A stretch of DNA of 64,000 bases from Pseudomonas benzenivorans (GTDB taxonomy: Bacteria; Pseudomonadota; Gammaproteobacteria; Pseudomonadales; Pseudomonadaceae). The stretch lies in contig NZ_CP137892.1 of NCBI RefSeq assembly GCF_033547155.1, positions 1,674,001 to 1,738,000 on the forward strand, in the 5' to 3' direction. The notes beneath the pieces are model-generated. The model was not told the DNA's origin. It ran no database searches and saw nothing but the letters and a program-made list of their open reading frames with translations. This document shows positions 27,853-37,881 of the stretch, piece by piece (position 1 is the first letter of the stretch; the number at the start of each line of letters is the position of its first letter). Both the position numbers and the translations under genes were made by a program.

Positions 27853-28473
27853 TTGCCAGTCGTTCGCAGCAAGATCTGTGGAATTACCCGCGTAGAGGAT
27901 GCTCTGATCGCCGTCGAGGCCGGTGCGGATGCGATCGGCCTGGTGTTCTATGCCAAGAGCCCGCGGGCGGTCAGCGTGCCTCAAGCGCGAGCGATCGTCG
28001 CCGCGCTGCCGCCCTTCGTGACCACGGTGGGCCTGTTCGTCGATGCCAGTGCCGATGAGTTGAATGCTGTCCTGCGCGCAGTGCCGCTGGACCTGTTGCA
28101 GTTCCATGGTGATGAAACGGCTGCCTCCTGCGAGGCCGTTGGCCGTCCTTATATGAAGGCGCTGCGGGTCAGGCCGGGGGACGACGTCGCGGCGCGCATC
28201 GAGCCCTATGCCAGTGCCGCGGGAATACTGCTGGATACTTATGTGGCGGGTGTTCCAGGCGGTACTGGCGAGACGTTCGACTGGTCCCTGGTGCCCCGAG
28301 GTTTGACCAAGCCCGTTGTTCTGGCCGGTGGCCTGACGCCAGAGAACGTGGCGGCGGCCATTACCCGGGTCAGGCCCTATGGGGTCGATGTCAGTGGTGG
28401 GGTGGAGGCAAGCAAGGGCATCAAGGATGCCGAGAAGATCCGTGCGTTCGTGAGCGCCGTCCGGGCAGCCTGA
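27853..28473 (+). CDS. trpF: Phosphoribosylanthranilate isomerase
   Basis: A 206-residue TIM-barrel enzyme of tryptophan synthesis. The catalytic cysteine is Cys9 in SKICGITR, the general acid aspartate is in LLDTYV, and the phosphate-binding loops [11 protein letters not shown] and [16 protein letters not shown] are complete. I choose TTG 27853 (reading [11 protein letters not shown]) because GGAGG lies nine bases upstream and this matches the family N terminus; ATG 27829 and TTG 27817 would add unrelated residues. Separate from other trp genes, as in Pseudomonas. Confidence 0.93.
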   Translation: MPVVRSKICGITRVEDALIAVEAGADAIGLVFYAKSPRAVSVPQARAIVAALPPFVTTVGLFVDASADELNAVLRAVPLDLLQFHGDETAASCEAVGRPYMKALRVRPGDDVAARIEPYASAAGILLDTYVAGVPGGTGETFDWSLVPRGLTKPVVLAGGLTPENVAAAITRVRPYGVDVSGGVEASKGIKDAEKIRAFVSAVRAA

Positions 28474-28596
28474 GTCGATTGCACCGCTGATGTGACGACG
28501 CTGCGCGGGCGGCCGTCCATAGCCCTGTTGCAGGTGTTGTAATGAGCGCCTTTGGCGGTCGAGGTTAGGCGGCGGGTACCGATGTGTTTCGAGTGG

Positions 28597-28636
28597 TCGA
28601 TAGGGGCCGGTTGGAACTGGTGCCGACCCCTGTCGA
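28597..28636 (+). promoter_or_regulatory. Long hairpin in the accD leader
   Basis: TCGATAGGGGCCGG (28597-28610) pairs with CCGACCCCTGTCGA (28623-28636) through 14 positions, two of them G-U, around a 12-base loop, about 85 bases upstream of the accD start. No T run follows, so it is not a typical terminator; a regulatory leader structure is possible. E. coli AccD is known to bind its own mRNA, but a match to this hairpin is untested. Confidence 0.4.
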
Positions 28637-28721
28637 GACCGCATCCGTGAATTCGCTTGGGTGTGCCGCAAGGCCCTGTGCCATGGCATGCTCGAGCCCA
28701 CTGCTTTGGAGAATGAAGAGC

Positions 28722-29606
28722 ATGAGCAACTGGTTGGTAGACAAACTGATCCCATCGATCATGCGTTCCGAGGTCAAGAAGAGTTCGGTGCCCGAGGGGC
28801 TCTGGCACAAGTGCCCCTCCTGCGAGGCGGTGCTCTACAAGCCCGAGTTGGAGAAGACCCTGGATGTCTGCCCCAAGTGCAACCACCACATGCGTATCGA
28901 TGCGCGCGCCCGTCTGGATATCTTCCTCGATGCCGAGGGGCGCGAGGAGATCGGGGCCGATCTGGAGCCGGTCGATCGCCTGAAGTTCCGCGACAGCAAG
29001 AAGTACAAGGATCGCCTGGTGTCGGCGCAGAAGCAGACCGGCGAGAAGGATGCGTTGATCGCCATGCGCGGTACCCTGGAGAAAATGCCGGTGGTGACCT
29101 GCGCCTTCGAGTTTTCCTTCATGGGGGGCTCCATGGGCGCAATCGTCGGTGAGCGCTTCGTGCGCGCGGCCAACGTAGCCCTGGAGCAGCGTTGCCCGTT
29201 GATCTGTTTCTCCGCCTCCGGTGGCGCGCGCATGCAGGAGGCGCTGATCTCTCTGATGCAGATGGCCAAGACCTCGGCGGCGCTGGCGCGTCTGCGCGAA
29301 GAGGGTATTCCGTTCATCTCGGTGCTGACCGACCCGGTCTATGGTGGCGTGTCCGCCAGTCTGGCGATGCTCGGCGACGTGATAGTCGCCGAGCCGCGGG
29401 CCCTGATCGGCTTCGCCGGCCCGCGGGTGATCGAGCAGACGGTGCGCGAAAAGTTGCCCGAAGGCTTCCAGCGCAGCGAGTTCCTCCTCGAACACGGTGC
29501 GATCGACATGATCATCCCGCGTGCGGAGTTGCGCCCGCGTCTGGCCAAGCTGCTCGCACAGCTGATGCGTCTGCCGTCCCCAGCTGCGCTGCCGGTCACT
29601 GCATGA
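28722..29606 (+). CDS. accD: Acetyl-CoA carboxylase carboxyltransferase subunit beta
   Basis: A 294-residue subunit that with AccA transfers carboxyl from biotin to acetyl-CoA in the first step of fatty-acid synthesis. The N-terminal zinc ribbon is [10 protein letters not shown]...[10 protein letters not shown] (about residues 29-55, four cysteines), followed by the crotonase-fold domain with [26 protein letters not shown] and [22 protein letters not shown]. Start ATG 28722 ([17 protein letters not shown]) fits the family. It overlaps folC in an ATGA junction. Confidence 0.97.
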   Translation: MSNWLVDKLIPSIMRSEVKKSSVPEGLWHKCPSCEAVLYKPELEKTLDVCPKCNHHMRIDARARLDIFLDAEGREEIGADLEPVDRLKFRDSKKYKDRLVSAQKQTGEKDALIAMRGTLEKMPVVTCAFEFSFMGGSMGAIVGERFVRAANVALEQRCPLICFSASGGARMQEALISLMQMAKTSAALARLREEGIPFISVLTDPVYGGVSASLAMLGDVIVAEPRALIGFAGPRVIEQTVREKLPEGFQRSEFLLEHGAIDMIIPRAELRPRLAKLLAQLMRLPSPAALPVTA

Positions 29607-30910
29607 TCGAGCGCTCCCTGGCCGATTGGCTGGCTTATCTGGAGCGACTGCACCCCTCGGCTATCGATATGGGGCTGGAGCGCTCCAGGGCGGTAGCTGA
29701 GCGCTTGGGTCTGGGCAAGCCGGCGCCTCTGGTGATCACCGTCACCGGCACCAATGGCAAGGGCTCGACCTGCGCCTTCCTGGCCGCCCTGCTGCAAGAC
29801 CAGGGACGGCGGGTCGGGGTGTACAGCTCGCCGCACTTGCTGCGCTACAACGAGCGGGTGCAGATCGCCGGTAGCGAGGCCAGCGATGCCTCGCTCTGTG
29901 AGGCCTTTACCGCTGTCGAGGCAGCGCGAGGCGAAATTTCCCTGACCTATTTCGAGATGGGCACGCTGGCGGCTTTCTGGTTGTTTCAGCGTGCGCAACT
30001 GGATGCCGTGGTGCTGGAAGTGGGGCTGGGCGGGCGGCTGGATGCGGTCAATCTGATCGATGCCGACCTGGCCCTGGTCACCAGTATCGGCCTGGATCAT
30101 GCCGAGTGGCTGGGAGACACCCGCGAGTCGGTCGCTTTCGAAAAAGCCGGAATCTTTCGCGCGGGTACGCCGGCCTTGTGCGGCGACCCGCAGCCGCCGC
30201 AGCCCTTGCTGGATCAGGCGGCGCTATTGGCTGCGCCGCTGTATCTGCGCGGGCGCGACTACGACCTTGGTGTCGATGCCCGCTGCTGGTCCTGGGGCGG
30301 GGTGGACGCTCAGGGCAAAGAGCTGCGCTTGGAGCGGCTGCCGCTGCTCGATCTGCCGATGGAGAATGCCGCCTTGGCGCTGCAGGCCTTTGCCTTGCTT
30401 GGGCTGCCCTGGCAGGCTGAGCGGATCGCTGCTGCCTTGACGCAGACCCGGGTTACCGGTCGCCTGGATCGCCGGGCTGTGAATTGGCGGGGCAAGCCAC
30501 TCACGTTGCTGCTGGATGTTGGGCATAATCCCCATGCCGCCGGGTACCTGGCGCAACGGCTGGCGGCCAGGCCGGCGACTGGCGAGCGTCTGGCGGTGTT
30601 CGGGCTGCTGGCCGATAAGGATCTGGCTGGGGTGGTCGCGCCGCTGTTGGGCGAGATTGCGCATTGGGCCGTGACTTCGCTGCCGACCGCTCGCAGCCGT
30701 CCGGTCGCCGAGTTGGAAGCGCACCTGCACAATTGCGCGGCGCGGGTGAGCGCATATGCCGATGTGCAATCGGCATTGCTGGCACAGTGTGAGCGGGCGT
30801 CGGCAGGGGATGAAATTCTGCTGTTCGGATCTTTTTATTGCGTGGCCGAGGCCCTGGACTGGTTGGCCCGGCATGCCACGGGGGATGTGCAGGATGGCTT
30901 TGCTGGATAA
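29603..30910 (+). CDS. folC: Bifunctional folylpolyglutamate/dihydrofolate synthase
   Basis: A 435-residue Mur-ligase-family enzyme that makes dihydrofolate from dihydropteroate plus Glu and adds further glutamates. The P loop is TGTNGKGST (48-56), followed by [17 protein letters not shown], the Mur-central [41 protein letters not shown] and the C-terminal [18 protein letters not shown]. Its ATG overlaps the accD stop, and dedD begins inside its last codons, so the three are coupled. The accD-folC-dedD-cvpA-purF order is shared with E. coli and Pseudomonas. Confidence 0.96.
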   Translation: MIERSLADWLAYLERLHPSAIDMGLERSRAVAERLGLGKPAPLVITVTGTNGKGSTCAFLAALLQDQGRRVGVYSSPHLLRYNERVQIAGSEASDASLCEAFTAVEAARGEISLTYFEMGTLAAFWLFQRAQLDAVVLEVGLGGRLDAVNLIDADLALVTSIGLDHAEWLGDTRESVAFEKAGIFRAGTPALCGDPQPPQPLLDQAALLAAPLYLRGRDYDLGVDARCWSWGGVDAQGKELRLERLPLLDLPMENAALALQAFALLGLPWQAERIAAALTQTRVTGRLDRRAVNWRGKPLTLLLDVGHNPHAAGYLAQRLAARPATGERLAVFGLLADKDLAGVVAPLLGEIAHWAVTSLPTARSRPVAELEAHLHNCAARVSAYADVQSALLAQCERASAGDEILLFGSFYCVAEALDWLARHATGDVQDGFAG

Positions 30911-31502
30911 AGGGCTGAAGCAGCGGATGGTGGGGGCCCTGGTGCTGCTGGCGCTGGCGGTGATCTTCCTGCCGATGTTGCTGTCGCGTCAGGACGAGTT
31001 GCGTCAGGTGGTGGTCGAGGCGCCGGCCATGCCGGAGGCGCCAGCCATGCCGCAGATCGAGATGCAGCCGGTCACGGTGCCGGAGCCCCAGGTTCTGCCG
31101 GAAGAGCCGGTGCCCGAGCAGCCGGATGCGCAGGATGCGGTCGACCCGGTGCAGCCTGTTCCTGTCCCGGCCCCCGTCGTCGAGCCTGAAGCAGTGGCGG
31201 CGGCCCCCGCGCAGCCCGCGGCTGTACCACCGGCTCCCGCCAGTCGTCTGGATGTCAACAGCTTGCCGATCAGTTGGTCCGTGCAACTGGCCAGCCTGTC
31301 CAGCCGCAGCGGGGCCGAGAACCTGCAGAAGACCCTGCGCAGTCAGGGCTACAACGCCTATATCCGCAGTGTGGACGGCATGAACCGAGTGTTCGTCGGT
31401 CCGTTGATCGAGCGCGCCGAGGCCGACCGCCTGCGCGATCAGCTCAAGCGTCAGCACAAACTCAACGGCTTCGTCGTGCGCTTTCAGCCGGAGCGCAGTT
31501 GA
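30894..31502 (+). CDS. dedD: DedD-like SPOR-domain protein
   Basis: A 202-residue bitopic protein: short cytoplasmic start, membrane helix about 12-30 (MVGALVLLALAVIFLPMLL), a long Pro/Glu/Val linker (about 38-120), and a C-terminal SPOR domain (about 126-202, SWSVQLASLSSRSGAENLQKTLRSQGYNAYIR...VFVGPLIERAEADRLRDQL). SPOR domains bind denuded septal peptidoglycan, so it should act at the division site. It starts 17 bases before the folC stop. Confidence 0.9.
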   Translation: MALLDKGLKQRMVGALVLLALAVIFLPMLLSRQDELRQVVVEAPAMPEAPAMPQIEMQPVTVPEPQVLPEEPVPEQPDAQDAVDPVQPVPVPAPVVEPEAVAAAPAQPAAVPPAPASRLDVNSLPISWSVQLASLSSRSGAENLQKTLRSQGYNAYIRSVDGMNRVFVGPLIERAEADRLRDQLKRQHKLNGFVVRFQPERS

Positions 31503-31568
31503 TCCGCGGCTTACCCGAAGGCATGGGCTCTGCTAAAATGCAGCGCCTTTTGCGTCGGTAGCTGAATC

Positions 31569-32123
31569 GTGGCATTTACCTGGGTCGATTGGGCGATTAT
31601 CGCCATCATCGCCGTATCGAGTCTGATCAGTCTGAGCCGTGGCTTCGTCAAGGAAGCCCTGTCGTTGCTCACCTGGATCGTTGCCGGCGTCGTTGCCTGG
31701 ATGTTCGGCGGCGCCTTGTCGCAACACCTCACAGAATTCATCGAAACCCCGTCGGCGCGCGTGATCGCCGCCTGCGCCTTCCTCTTTGTCGTCACCTTGA
31801 TGGTGGGGGCGTTGGTCAATTACCTGGTCGGCGAGCTGATCCGGGTCACCGGTCTGTCCGGCACCGACCGTTTTCTCGGCATGGTGTTCGGTGCCGCCCG
31901 GGGCGGGCTGTTGGTCGTGGTGCTGGTCGGCCTGCTCAGCCTGGCGCCGGTGCAACAGGATCCTTGGTGGCAGCAGTCGACGCTGTTGCCGCACTTTCTA
32001 ATGGTTGCGGACTGGTCGAAGAACCTCATCCTCGGGGTGTCCAGCGAGTGGCTGGCTAGCGGCGTCGACGCATCGGCGCCGCTGCCGTTCAAAGAGGGTC
32101 TCTTGCAGCCTAAACTGCCGTAA
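31569..32123 (+). CDS. cvpA: CvpA-family membrane protein
   Basis: A 184-residue inner-membrane protein with four predicted helices (about 6-28, 29-50, 64-86 and 100-122) and a short cytosolic tail. The N terminus AFTWVDWAIIAIIAVSSLISLSRGFVKEALSLLTWI and the LGMVFGAARGGLLVVVLVGL segment are typical of CvpA. In E. coli it was named for colicin V production and relates to envelope stress tolerance. Start is GTG 31569. It sits directly before purF, a conserved association. A TAAAAT box (near 31534) may give an extra promoter. Confidence 0.9.
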   Translation: MAFTWVDWAIIAIIAVSSLISLSRGFVKEALSLLTWIVAGVVAWMFGGALSQHLTEFIETPSARVIAACAFLFVVTLMVGALVNYLVGELIRVTGLSGTDRFLGMVFGAARGGLLVVVLVGLLSLAPVQQDPWWQQSTLLPHFLMVADWSKNLILGVSSEWLASGVDASAPLPFKEGLLQPKLP

Positions 32124-32168
32124 GAGCCTTCAGAATCTGCGTGTTTCACTAAGTAGGGGTTGCGTCAC

Positions 32169-33674
32169 ATGTGTGGCATTGTCGGTATCGTCGGTAAATC
32201 GAACGTCAATCAGGCGCTGTATGATGGGCTTACCGTTCTGCAGCACCGCGGCCAGGATGCTGCCGGTATCGTCACCAGCCATGATGGACGGCTGTTCCTG
32301 CGCAAGGATAACGGCCTGGTGCGCGATGTGTTCCAGCAGCGCCACATGCAGCGTCTGGTCGGCCACATGGGCATCGGGCATGTGCGCTACCCGACCGCCG
32401 GCAGCTCCAGCTCCGCCGAGGCGCAGCCGTTCTACGTCAACTCGCCTTATGGCATCACCCTGGCGCACAACGGCAACCTGACCAACGTCGAGCAGCTGGC
32501 CAAGGAGATCTACGAGTCCGACCTGCGTCACGTCAACACCAACTCCGACTCGGAAGTGCTGCTCAACGTGTTCGCCCACGAACTGGCCCTGCGCGGCCAG
32601 CTGCAGCCGACCGAGGAAGACGTGTTCGCCGCGGTCAGCGATGTGCACAAGCGCTGCCGCGGCGGTTACGCGGTGGTGGCGATGATCACCGGTTACGGCA
32701 TCGTCGGCTTCCGCGACCCTAACGGCATTCGGCCGATCGTCTTCGGTCAGCGCCACACCGACGAGGGCGTGGAGTACATGATCGCCTCGGAAAGCGTGTC
32801 GCTGGACGTGCTCGGCTTCACCCTGATCCGTGACTTGGCACCCGGTGAGGCGGTGTACATCACCGAGGACGGCAAGCTGTTCACCCGCCAATGTGCGGAG
32901 AACCCGCGCTACTCGCCGTGCATCTTCGAGCATGTCTACCTGGCGCGTCCGGATTCGATCATGGACGGCGTCTCGGTGTACAAGGCGCGCCTGCGCATGG
33001 GCGAGAAGCTGGCCGAGAAGATTCAGCGCGAGCGGCCCGATCACGACATCGACGTGGTCATTCCGATTCCCGATACCAGCCGCACCGCGGCGCTGGAGCT
33101 GGCCAATCACCTGGGAGTGAAGTTCCGCGAGGGCTTCGTCAAGAACCGTTACATCGGTCGTACCTTCATCATGCCCGGCCAGGCGGCGCGCAAGAAGTCC
33201 GTGCGGCAGAAGCTCAATGCCATCGAGCTGGAGTTCCGCGGCAAGAACGTGATGCTGGTGGATGACTCCATCGTGCGGGGTACCACCTGCAAGCAGATCA
33301 TTCAGATGGCCCGCGAGGCCGGGGCGAAGAACGTCTATTTCTGTTCGGCGGCGCCGGCGGTGCGCTACCCCAACGTCTACGGCATCGACATGCCCAGCGC
33401 CCACGAGCTGATCGCCCACAACCGCAGCACCGAGCAGGTCGCCGAGCTGATCGGTGCCGATTGGCTGGTGTACCAGGACCTCAACGATCTGATCGATGCG
33501 GTCGGTGGCGGTAAGGTCAAGATCGAGCACTTCGACTGTGCGGTATTCGATGGCCAGTACGTCACCGGGGATGTCGACGAGGCCTACCTGGACAAGATCG
33601 AGCAGGCGCGCAACGATGCCACCAAGGCCAAGTCCCAGGCGGTCAGTGCGATCATCGACCTGTACAACAACTAA
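32169..33674 (+). CDS. purF: Amidophosphoribosyltransferase
   Basis: A 501-residue enzyme that makes phosphoribosylamine from PRPP and glutamine, the first step of purine synthesis. The mature N-terminal nucleophile is Cys2 (MCGIVGIVG); no propeptide is present, as in the E. coli class. [12 protein letters not shown] and LAHNGNLTN belong to the glutaminase domain, and [13 protein letters not shown] is the PRPP-binding loop. The start at 32169 puts Cys at position 2; an upstream in-frame codon would add three residues and is rejected. Confidence 0.98.
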   Translation: MCGIVGIVGKSNVNQALYDGLTVLQHRGQDAAGIVTSHDGRLFLRKDNGLVRDVFQQRHMQRLVGHMGIGHVRYPTAGSSSSAEAQPFYVNSPYGITLAHNGNLTNVEQLAKEIYESDLRHVNTNSDSEVLLNVFAHELALRGQLQPTEEDVFAAVSDVHKRCRGGYAVVAMITGYGIVGFRDPNGIRPIVFGQRHTDEGVEYMIASESVSLDVLGFTLIRDLAPGEAVYITEDGKLFTRQCAENPRYSPCIFEHVYLARPDSIMDGVSVYKARLRMGEKLAEKIQRERPDHDIDVVIPIPDTSRTAALELANHLGVKFREGFVKNRYIGRTFIMPGQAARKKSVRQKLNAIELEFRGKNVMLVDDSIVRGTTCKQIIQMAREAGAKNVYFCSAAPAVRYPNVYGIDMPSAHELIAHNRSTEQVAELIGADWLVYQDLNDLIDAVGGGKVKIEHFDCAVFDGQYVTGDVDEAYLDKIEQARNDATKAKSQAVSAIIDLYNN

Positions 33675-33723
33675 AGAGCGGCACGCCGGGCGAAGCTGCG
33701 GCGGCAGAACCGAGGTGAGGGGC

Positions 33724-34935
33724 ATGACGCAAGATTGGGATGCCGGACGGCTGGACAGCGACCTGGACGGAGTCGGCTTCGATACCCTGGCGGTACGCGC
33801 GGGTCAGCGCCGGACCCCGGAAGGCGAGCACAGCGAGGCGCTGTTCCCCACCTCCAGCTACGTGTTCCGCACCGCGGCCGATGCGGCCGCGCGCTTTGCC
33901 GGTGAGGTGCCCGGCAACGTCTATTCCCGCTACACCAATCCCACGGTGCGAGCCTTCGAGGAGCGCATCGCCGCACTGGAGGGCGCTGAACAGGCGGTCG
34001 CCACGGCCTCCGGCATGTCGGCGATCCTGGCCATCGTCATGAGCCTGTGCAGTGGCGGCGATCACGTGCTGGTCTCGCGTAGCGTGTTCGGCTCGACCAT
34101 CAGTCTGTTCGAGAAGTACCTCAAGCGTTTCGGCATCGAAGTCGATTATGTCGCCTTGTCCGACCTGGATGCGTGGCAGGCGGCCTGTCGCCCCACTACC
34201 AAGCTGCTGTTCGTCGAGTCGCCCTCCAATCCTCTGGCCGAGCTGGTCGATATCGCCGCGTTGGCGCAGATCGCCCATGATCGAGGCGCGCTGCTGGCGG
34301 TGGACAACTGCTTCTGTACCCCGGCGCTGCAGCAGCCGCTGAAGCTGGGGGCGGACGTGGTGATGCACTCGGCGACCAAGTACATCGACGGCCAGGGCCG
34401 TGGCATGGGCGGCGTGGTGGCCGGCAAGGCGGAGCTGATGAAGGAAATCGTCGGCTTCCTGCGCACGGCCGGGCCGACCCTCAGTCCGTTCAACGCCTGG
34501 ATCTTCCTCAAAGGCCTGGAAACCTTGCGTGTACGCATGCAGGCGCACTGCGCCAGCACCCTGCAACTGGCCGAGTGGCTCGAGCAGCAGGCAGGAGTGG
34601 AGCGCGTCTACTATGCAGGCCTGCCCAGTCATCCCCAGCATGAGCTGGCCCGGCGGCAGCAGAGCGCCTTCGGCGCCGTGGTCAGCTTCGAGGTGGCGGG
34701 GGGCAAGGAGGCGGCCTGGCGCTTCATCGACGCGACGCGGGTGATCTCCATCACCACCAACCTGGGCGATACCAAGACCACCATCGCCCACCCGGCCACT
34801 ACCTCCCATGGGCGGCTGTCGCCGGCCGAGCGGGCCAATGCCGGCATCCGCGACAACCTGATCCGCGTGGCGGTGGGGCTGGAAGACCTGGCCGACCTCA
34901 AGGCCGACCTGGCCCGAGGGTTGGCCGCACTCTGA
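33724..34935 (+). CDS. metZ: O-succinylhomoserine sulfhydrylase
   Basis: A 403-residue PLP enzyme of the Cys/Met metabolism family that makes homocysteine from O-succinylhomoserine and sulfide. The PLP lysine is Lys219 in SATKYIDGQGRGMGG; FPTSSYVFRTAADAAARFAGEVPGNVYSRYTNPTVRAFEERIAALEGAE and NLGDTKTTIAHPATTSHGRLSPAER are family signatures. Length and position behind purF match MetZ of Pseudomonas, which uses direct sulfhydrylation. Start ATG 33724 follows GGTGAGGGGC. A bidirectional terminator separates it from convergent gspD. Confidence 0.95.
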   Translation: MTQDWDAGRLDSDLDGVGFDTLAVRAGQRRTPEGEHSEALFPTSSYVFRTAADAAARFAGEVPGNVYSRYTNPTVRAFEERIAALEGAEQAVATASGMSAILAIVMSLCSGGDHVLVSRSVFGSTISLFEKYLKRFGIEVDYVALSDLDAWQAACRPTTKLLFVESPSNPLAELVDIAALAQIAHDRGALLAVDNCFCTPALQQPLKLGADVVMHSATKYIDGQGRGMGGVVAGKAELMKEIVGFLRTAGPTLSPFNAWIFLKGLETLRVRMQAHCASTLQLAEWLEQQAGVERVYYAGLPSHPQHELARRQQSAFGAVVSFEVAGGKEAAWRFIDATRVISITTNLGDTKTTIAHPATTSHGRLSPAERANAGIRDNLIRVAVGLEDLADLKADLARGLAAL

Positions 34936-34988
34936 GTCGGCGACGTCCAGTCTTTATCCGAGTATGTGGCCGGTGCCTACCGGCCAAC

Positions 34989-35022
34989 GAAAAAGGCCTC
35001 GATGGAATATCGAGGCCTTTTT
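34989..35022. terminator. Bidirectional Rho-independent terminator between metZ and gspD
   Basis: GAAAAAGGCCTCGAT and ATCGAGGCCTTTTTC form a perfect stem around GGAAT, with A5 on one side and T5 on the other, so it works for both convergent genes. Confidence 0.9.
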
Positions 35023-35037
35023 CGTCGTGGCACCAGT

Positions 35038-36987
35038 CTATTCGCGCAGGTCGACCGCCGGCGCCGTGGCGCGGTCGAACAGCTGGACCGGGTCGCGGGG
35101 GAGTTCGCCGGGCTGGTAGTCGTCGCGGATATCCCGGAGCACGCGGATATCGCCGTACTTCTTCCCGGAGAGGGCCGCGAGGCCGGCGGCGTCGCGGATC
35201 ACGCTGGGGCGCAGGAACACCATCAGATTGCGCTTGATGTGGGTGTCCTTGTTGGAGCGGAACAGACGGCCGAGGAAGGGAATGTCGCCCAACAGCGGTA
35301 CCTTGGAGTCGGTTTGGGTGACGTCGTCCTGGATCAGGCCGCCGAGCACGATGACCTGGCCGTCTTCGGCGAGGATGGTGCTCTTGATCGAGCGCTTGTT
35401 GGTGATCAGGTCGACGGCATTGACCCCTTGGGTGGTCGGCGCGATGGAGGAAATCTCCTGCTCGATCTCCAGACGCAGGCTGGCCCCCTCGTTGATATGC
35501 GGCGTCACCCTGAGGGTGACACCGATGTCCTTGCGCTCGATGGTGGTGAAGGGGTTGTCGGCACCGGAGGCGCTGGTGGTGAAGGAGCCGGTCTGGAACG
35601 GCACGTTCTGTCCGACCAGGATCTCCGCCTCCTGGTTGTCCAGGGTCAGCAGGCTGGGGGTCGACAGCAGGTTGCTCTTGGTATTGGCCGACAGGGCGGT
35701 GACCAGTACGCCGAAGCGGTCGCTGCCCAGGCCGACGATCGCGCCATTGGGGAGGTTGTTGAGAATCGGATTGTCGACGTTGTTCTTCTGATCCTGAATG
35801 GCCTGCAGCACGGTGCCTATCGACAGACCGGTGTTGCCGAAGTTGACTCCGCCGAGGCCGCCCTTGTCGCCGCGACCATCCAGCGCCCACTGCACGCCCA
35901 GGGCATCGCTGATGTCGCCGGAAATTTCGACGATGGCGGCTTCCACCATCACCTGGGCGCGGGGCACGTCGAGTTGGCGGACGATATCCTCCAGCGTCGC
36001 CACCAGGTCCGGTTCGGCCAGCAGCACCAGGGCGTTGAGGCTCTCGTCGGCGCGGATCAGGGTGTTCTGCGGCTTGCCGGTGGTTTCGCCGCCTTCCTGG
36101 TTCTTCAGGCCTTCGGAGATGTCGCCGAGGGTCTCGGCCAGGGCCTTGGCGTCGTTGTGTCGTAGGCGTATGACTCGGGTATTGGCCGAACGGCTGGTGG
36201 GGGTGTCCAGTGATTGGGCCAGGGCCACCAGTTTGGCGCGTGCTGCCGGTGGGCCGAGGAGGATCAGGCGGTTGGTGCGCGCGTCGGCGATCACCTGGGT
36301 GCCGGAGGCGCCCTTGGCCTGGCCGCGCTCCAGGGCGCTGTTGAGCACTTCGGCGGCGTCCATCACCCAGGCGTGTTGCAGATTGAGCACGCTGTAGTCG
36401 CGTTCGCCTTTCTGGTCGAGCTGGCGCAGCAGATCCTCGATGCGGGCGATATTGGCGCTGCGGTCGCTGATGATGATGGCGTTGGCCGAAGTCACCGCGG
36501 CCAGGTGGCCGTATTGCGGTACCAGCGGGCGCAGCAGGGGGATGAGTTCGGTGGCCGAGCCGTGTTGTACCTGGATCAGGCGGGTCTCCAGGCGGTCGGG
36601 GGCGACACGGCCGAGTCCCGCTTCGGCCTTGGCTTCGGCGTTAGGCACGATGCGTGCCTGCTCGCCCTGGGTGATGACGCTGAAGCCGTGGGTGGCCATC
36701 ACCGAGAGGAACAGCTGGTAGACCTCGCTGAGATTCAATGGAGTGCTCGACACGACGCTGACCTGGCCCTTCACCCGCGGGTCGACGACGAAGGTTTGCC
36801 CGGTGATCTGTGCGACCTGATCGATGAATTCGCGAATATCCGCGCCTTTCAGGTTGATGGTCCAACTTTCTTCCTGCTGCCCGGCCGAGGGTTGCACCGT
36901 GCTGTTGGCAGCGCTGAGCGGCAGCGGGCCGAATGCCAGCCCGGCGGCTAACAGTGCGAAGGTGAGGCGCGAGAGGATCGGGGACAT
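35038..36987 (-). CDS. gspD: Type II secretion secretin GspD/XcpQ
   Basis: A 649-residue outer-membrane secretin forming the T2SS exit pore. Signal peptide about 1-26; N0 domain about 38-110 (WTINLKGADIREFIDQVAQITGQTFVVDPRVKG); N1-N3 ring domains to about 340 (QHGSATELIPLLRPLVPQ, VIADARTNRLILLG); secretin domain about 380-600 with VMVEAAIVEI, VLVTALSANTKSNLLSTPSLLTLDNQEAEI, VPFQTGS and GLIQDDV...KVPLLGDIPFLGRLFRS; a short C-terminal tail (about 605-649) that would be the pilotin-binding S region. Starts four bases after the gspC stop. Confidence 0.97.
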   Translation of the reverse strand: MSPILSRLTFALLAAGLAFGPLPLSAANSTVQPSAGQQEESWTINLKGADIREFIDQVAQITGQTFVVDPRVKGQVSVVSSTPLNLSEVYQLFLSVMATHGFSVITQGEQARIVPNAEAKAEAGLGRVAPDRLETRLIQVQHGSATELIPLLRPLVPQYGHLAAVTSANAIIISDRSANIARIEDLLRQLDQKGERDYSVLNLQHAWVMDAAEVLNSALERGQAKGASGTQVIADARTNRLILLGPPAARAKLVALAQSLDTPTSRSANTRVIRLRHNDAKALAETLGDISEGLKNQEGGETTGKPQNTLIRADESLNALVLLAEPDLVATLEDIVRQLDVPRAQVMVEAAIVEISGDISDALGVQWALDGRGDKGGLGGVNFGNTGLSIGTVLQAIQDQKNNVDNPILNNLPNGAIVGLGSDRFGVLVTALSANTKSNLLSTPSLLTLDNQEAEILVGQNVPFQTGSFTTSASGADNPFTTIERKDIGVTLRVTPHINEGASLRLEIEQEISSIAPTTQGVNAVDLITNKRSIKSTILAEDGQVIVLGGLIQDDVTQTDSKVPLLGDIPFLGRLFRSNKDTHIKRNLMVFLRPSVIRDAAGLAALSGKKYGDIRVLRDIRDDYQPGELPRDPVQLFDRATAPAVDLRE

Positions 36988-36991
36988 CGGT

Positions 36992-37642
36992 TCAGTGGCC
37001 TTCTGTGGTCTGATCGGTAGGTTCGGCGTCCGGCGGCAAGGTACCTGCCGCTTCCATTTGCTCGCGCAGTGCATCCATGCGCTCGCGTAACTGTTCGAGG
37101 TTGCCGGCCTCCAGCTCGTCCAGTTGATCGAGGTTGTCCGGCGCCGCGTCATATTGCACGGGGCTCAGGTTATCGCCGCCGGATTGGCTATGGGGGAAGG
37201 CCAGGCTTTCCCGGCGACCGTTGCGCAGCAGTTCCACATGGTCGGCATAGACCGCATGCAGACGCACGCCGTTGGCTACTTCGCTGTCTATGCCGTAGCG
37301 CTGGGCTTCGCTGCCTTCCTGGCGAATGATGGCGCTGGAGCGCTGCGGGTCGCTGTGCACGAAGCTTCCCAGCAGCGTCAGGCGCAGGCTGGTGGCGGGT
37401 GGCGGCGCATCGCCGTCCAGGGTGCTGCTGCCAAAGAGCAGCTCCAGGCCTTGGGTGAGGGGGGTAGGGGCGTTGCGGGGGGCGTCGAAGGCGTCGATGC
37501 CGGGCGGTGTGCGCAACAGTCGAAGCCAGTCCGCGGTTTGCCAGGCCAGGCTGATGCTCATGGCCAAGACGATGGCAATGCCGGCCAGAGTCGTGGCGTG
37601 TCGATCGATCCAGCGTCGAGTAGCCGTAAGGGGCAAGGGCAT
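36992..37642 (-). CDS. gspC: Type II secretion inner-membrane protein GspC/XcpP
   Basis: A 216-residue bitopic protein linking the inner-membrane platform to the secretin. One membrane helix about 17-37 (TTLAGIAIVLAMSISLAWQTADW); a periplasmic homology-region domain about 75-150 (LRLTLLGSFVHSDPQRSSAIIRQEGSEAQRYGIDSEVANGVRLHAVYADHVELLRNGRRESL); and a C-terminal coiled coil about 170-202 (LDQLDELEAGNLEQLRERMDALREQMEAA) in place of the PDZ domain of enterobacterial GspC, as in P. aeruginosa XcpP. Start ATG 37642; a GTG directly before it is an alternative. Confidence 0.92.
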   Translation of the reverse strand: MPLPLTATRRWIDRHATTLAGIAIVLAMSISLAWQTADWLRLLRTPPGIDAFDAPRNAPTPLTQGLELLFGSSTLDGDAPPPATSLRLTLLGSFVHSDPQRSSAIIRQEGSEAQRYGIDSEVANGVRLHAVYADHVELLRNGRRESLAFPHSQSGGDNLSPVQYDAAPDNLDQLDELEAGNLEQLRERMDALREQMEAAGTLPPDAEPTDQTTEGH

Positions 37643-37645
37643 CAC

Positions 37646-37881
37646 TCCATGAATGTTCTTGTTCTGGGGTGCGTGTCGCGCACCGATGATAGACAGTTCG
37701 CAGGTGTTTGACAGTCCCCCGTCAGGGTGGTGTATCCCATTGCTGCGATGTGCTAAAGATAGCTTAATGTGTCCGCACTACAGCGGGAACTCACTACCAT
37801 TAACCGACGGAACCGCGGCTGCATAATGGTCAGGAACGACCATGATACGTGCGTCACGTTACCGCCTAAGGTTCGTCCAGG
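37646..37881. promoter_or_regulatory. Divergent xcp promoter region
   Basis: A 236-base AT-richer gap between divergent gspC and gspE, so it should hold promoters for both arms. A CATAAT box near 37823 could be the -10 for gspE but lacks a good -35. I looked for a las/rhl (lux-type, CT-N12-AG) box because xcp is quorum-regulated in P. aeruginosa, and found no convincing match. Confidence 0.4.

Noticed and set aside
37646..37881. Possible las/rhl lux-type box (TTCGCAGGT near 37693)
   Set aside because: The right-hand half resembles a lux box, but the CT dinucleotide needed 12 bases upstream is absent, so symmetry fails.
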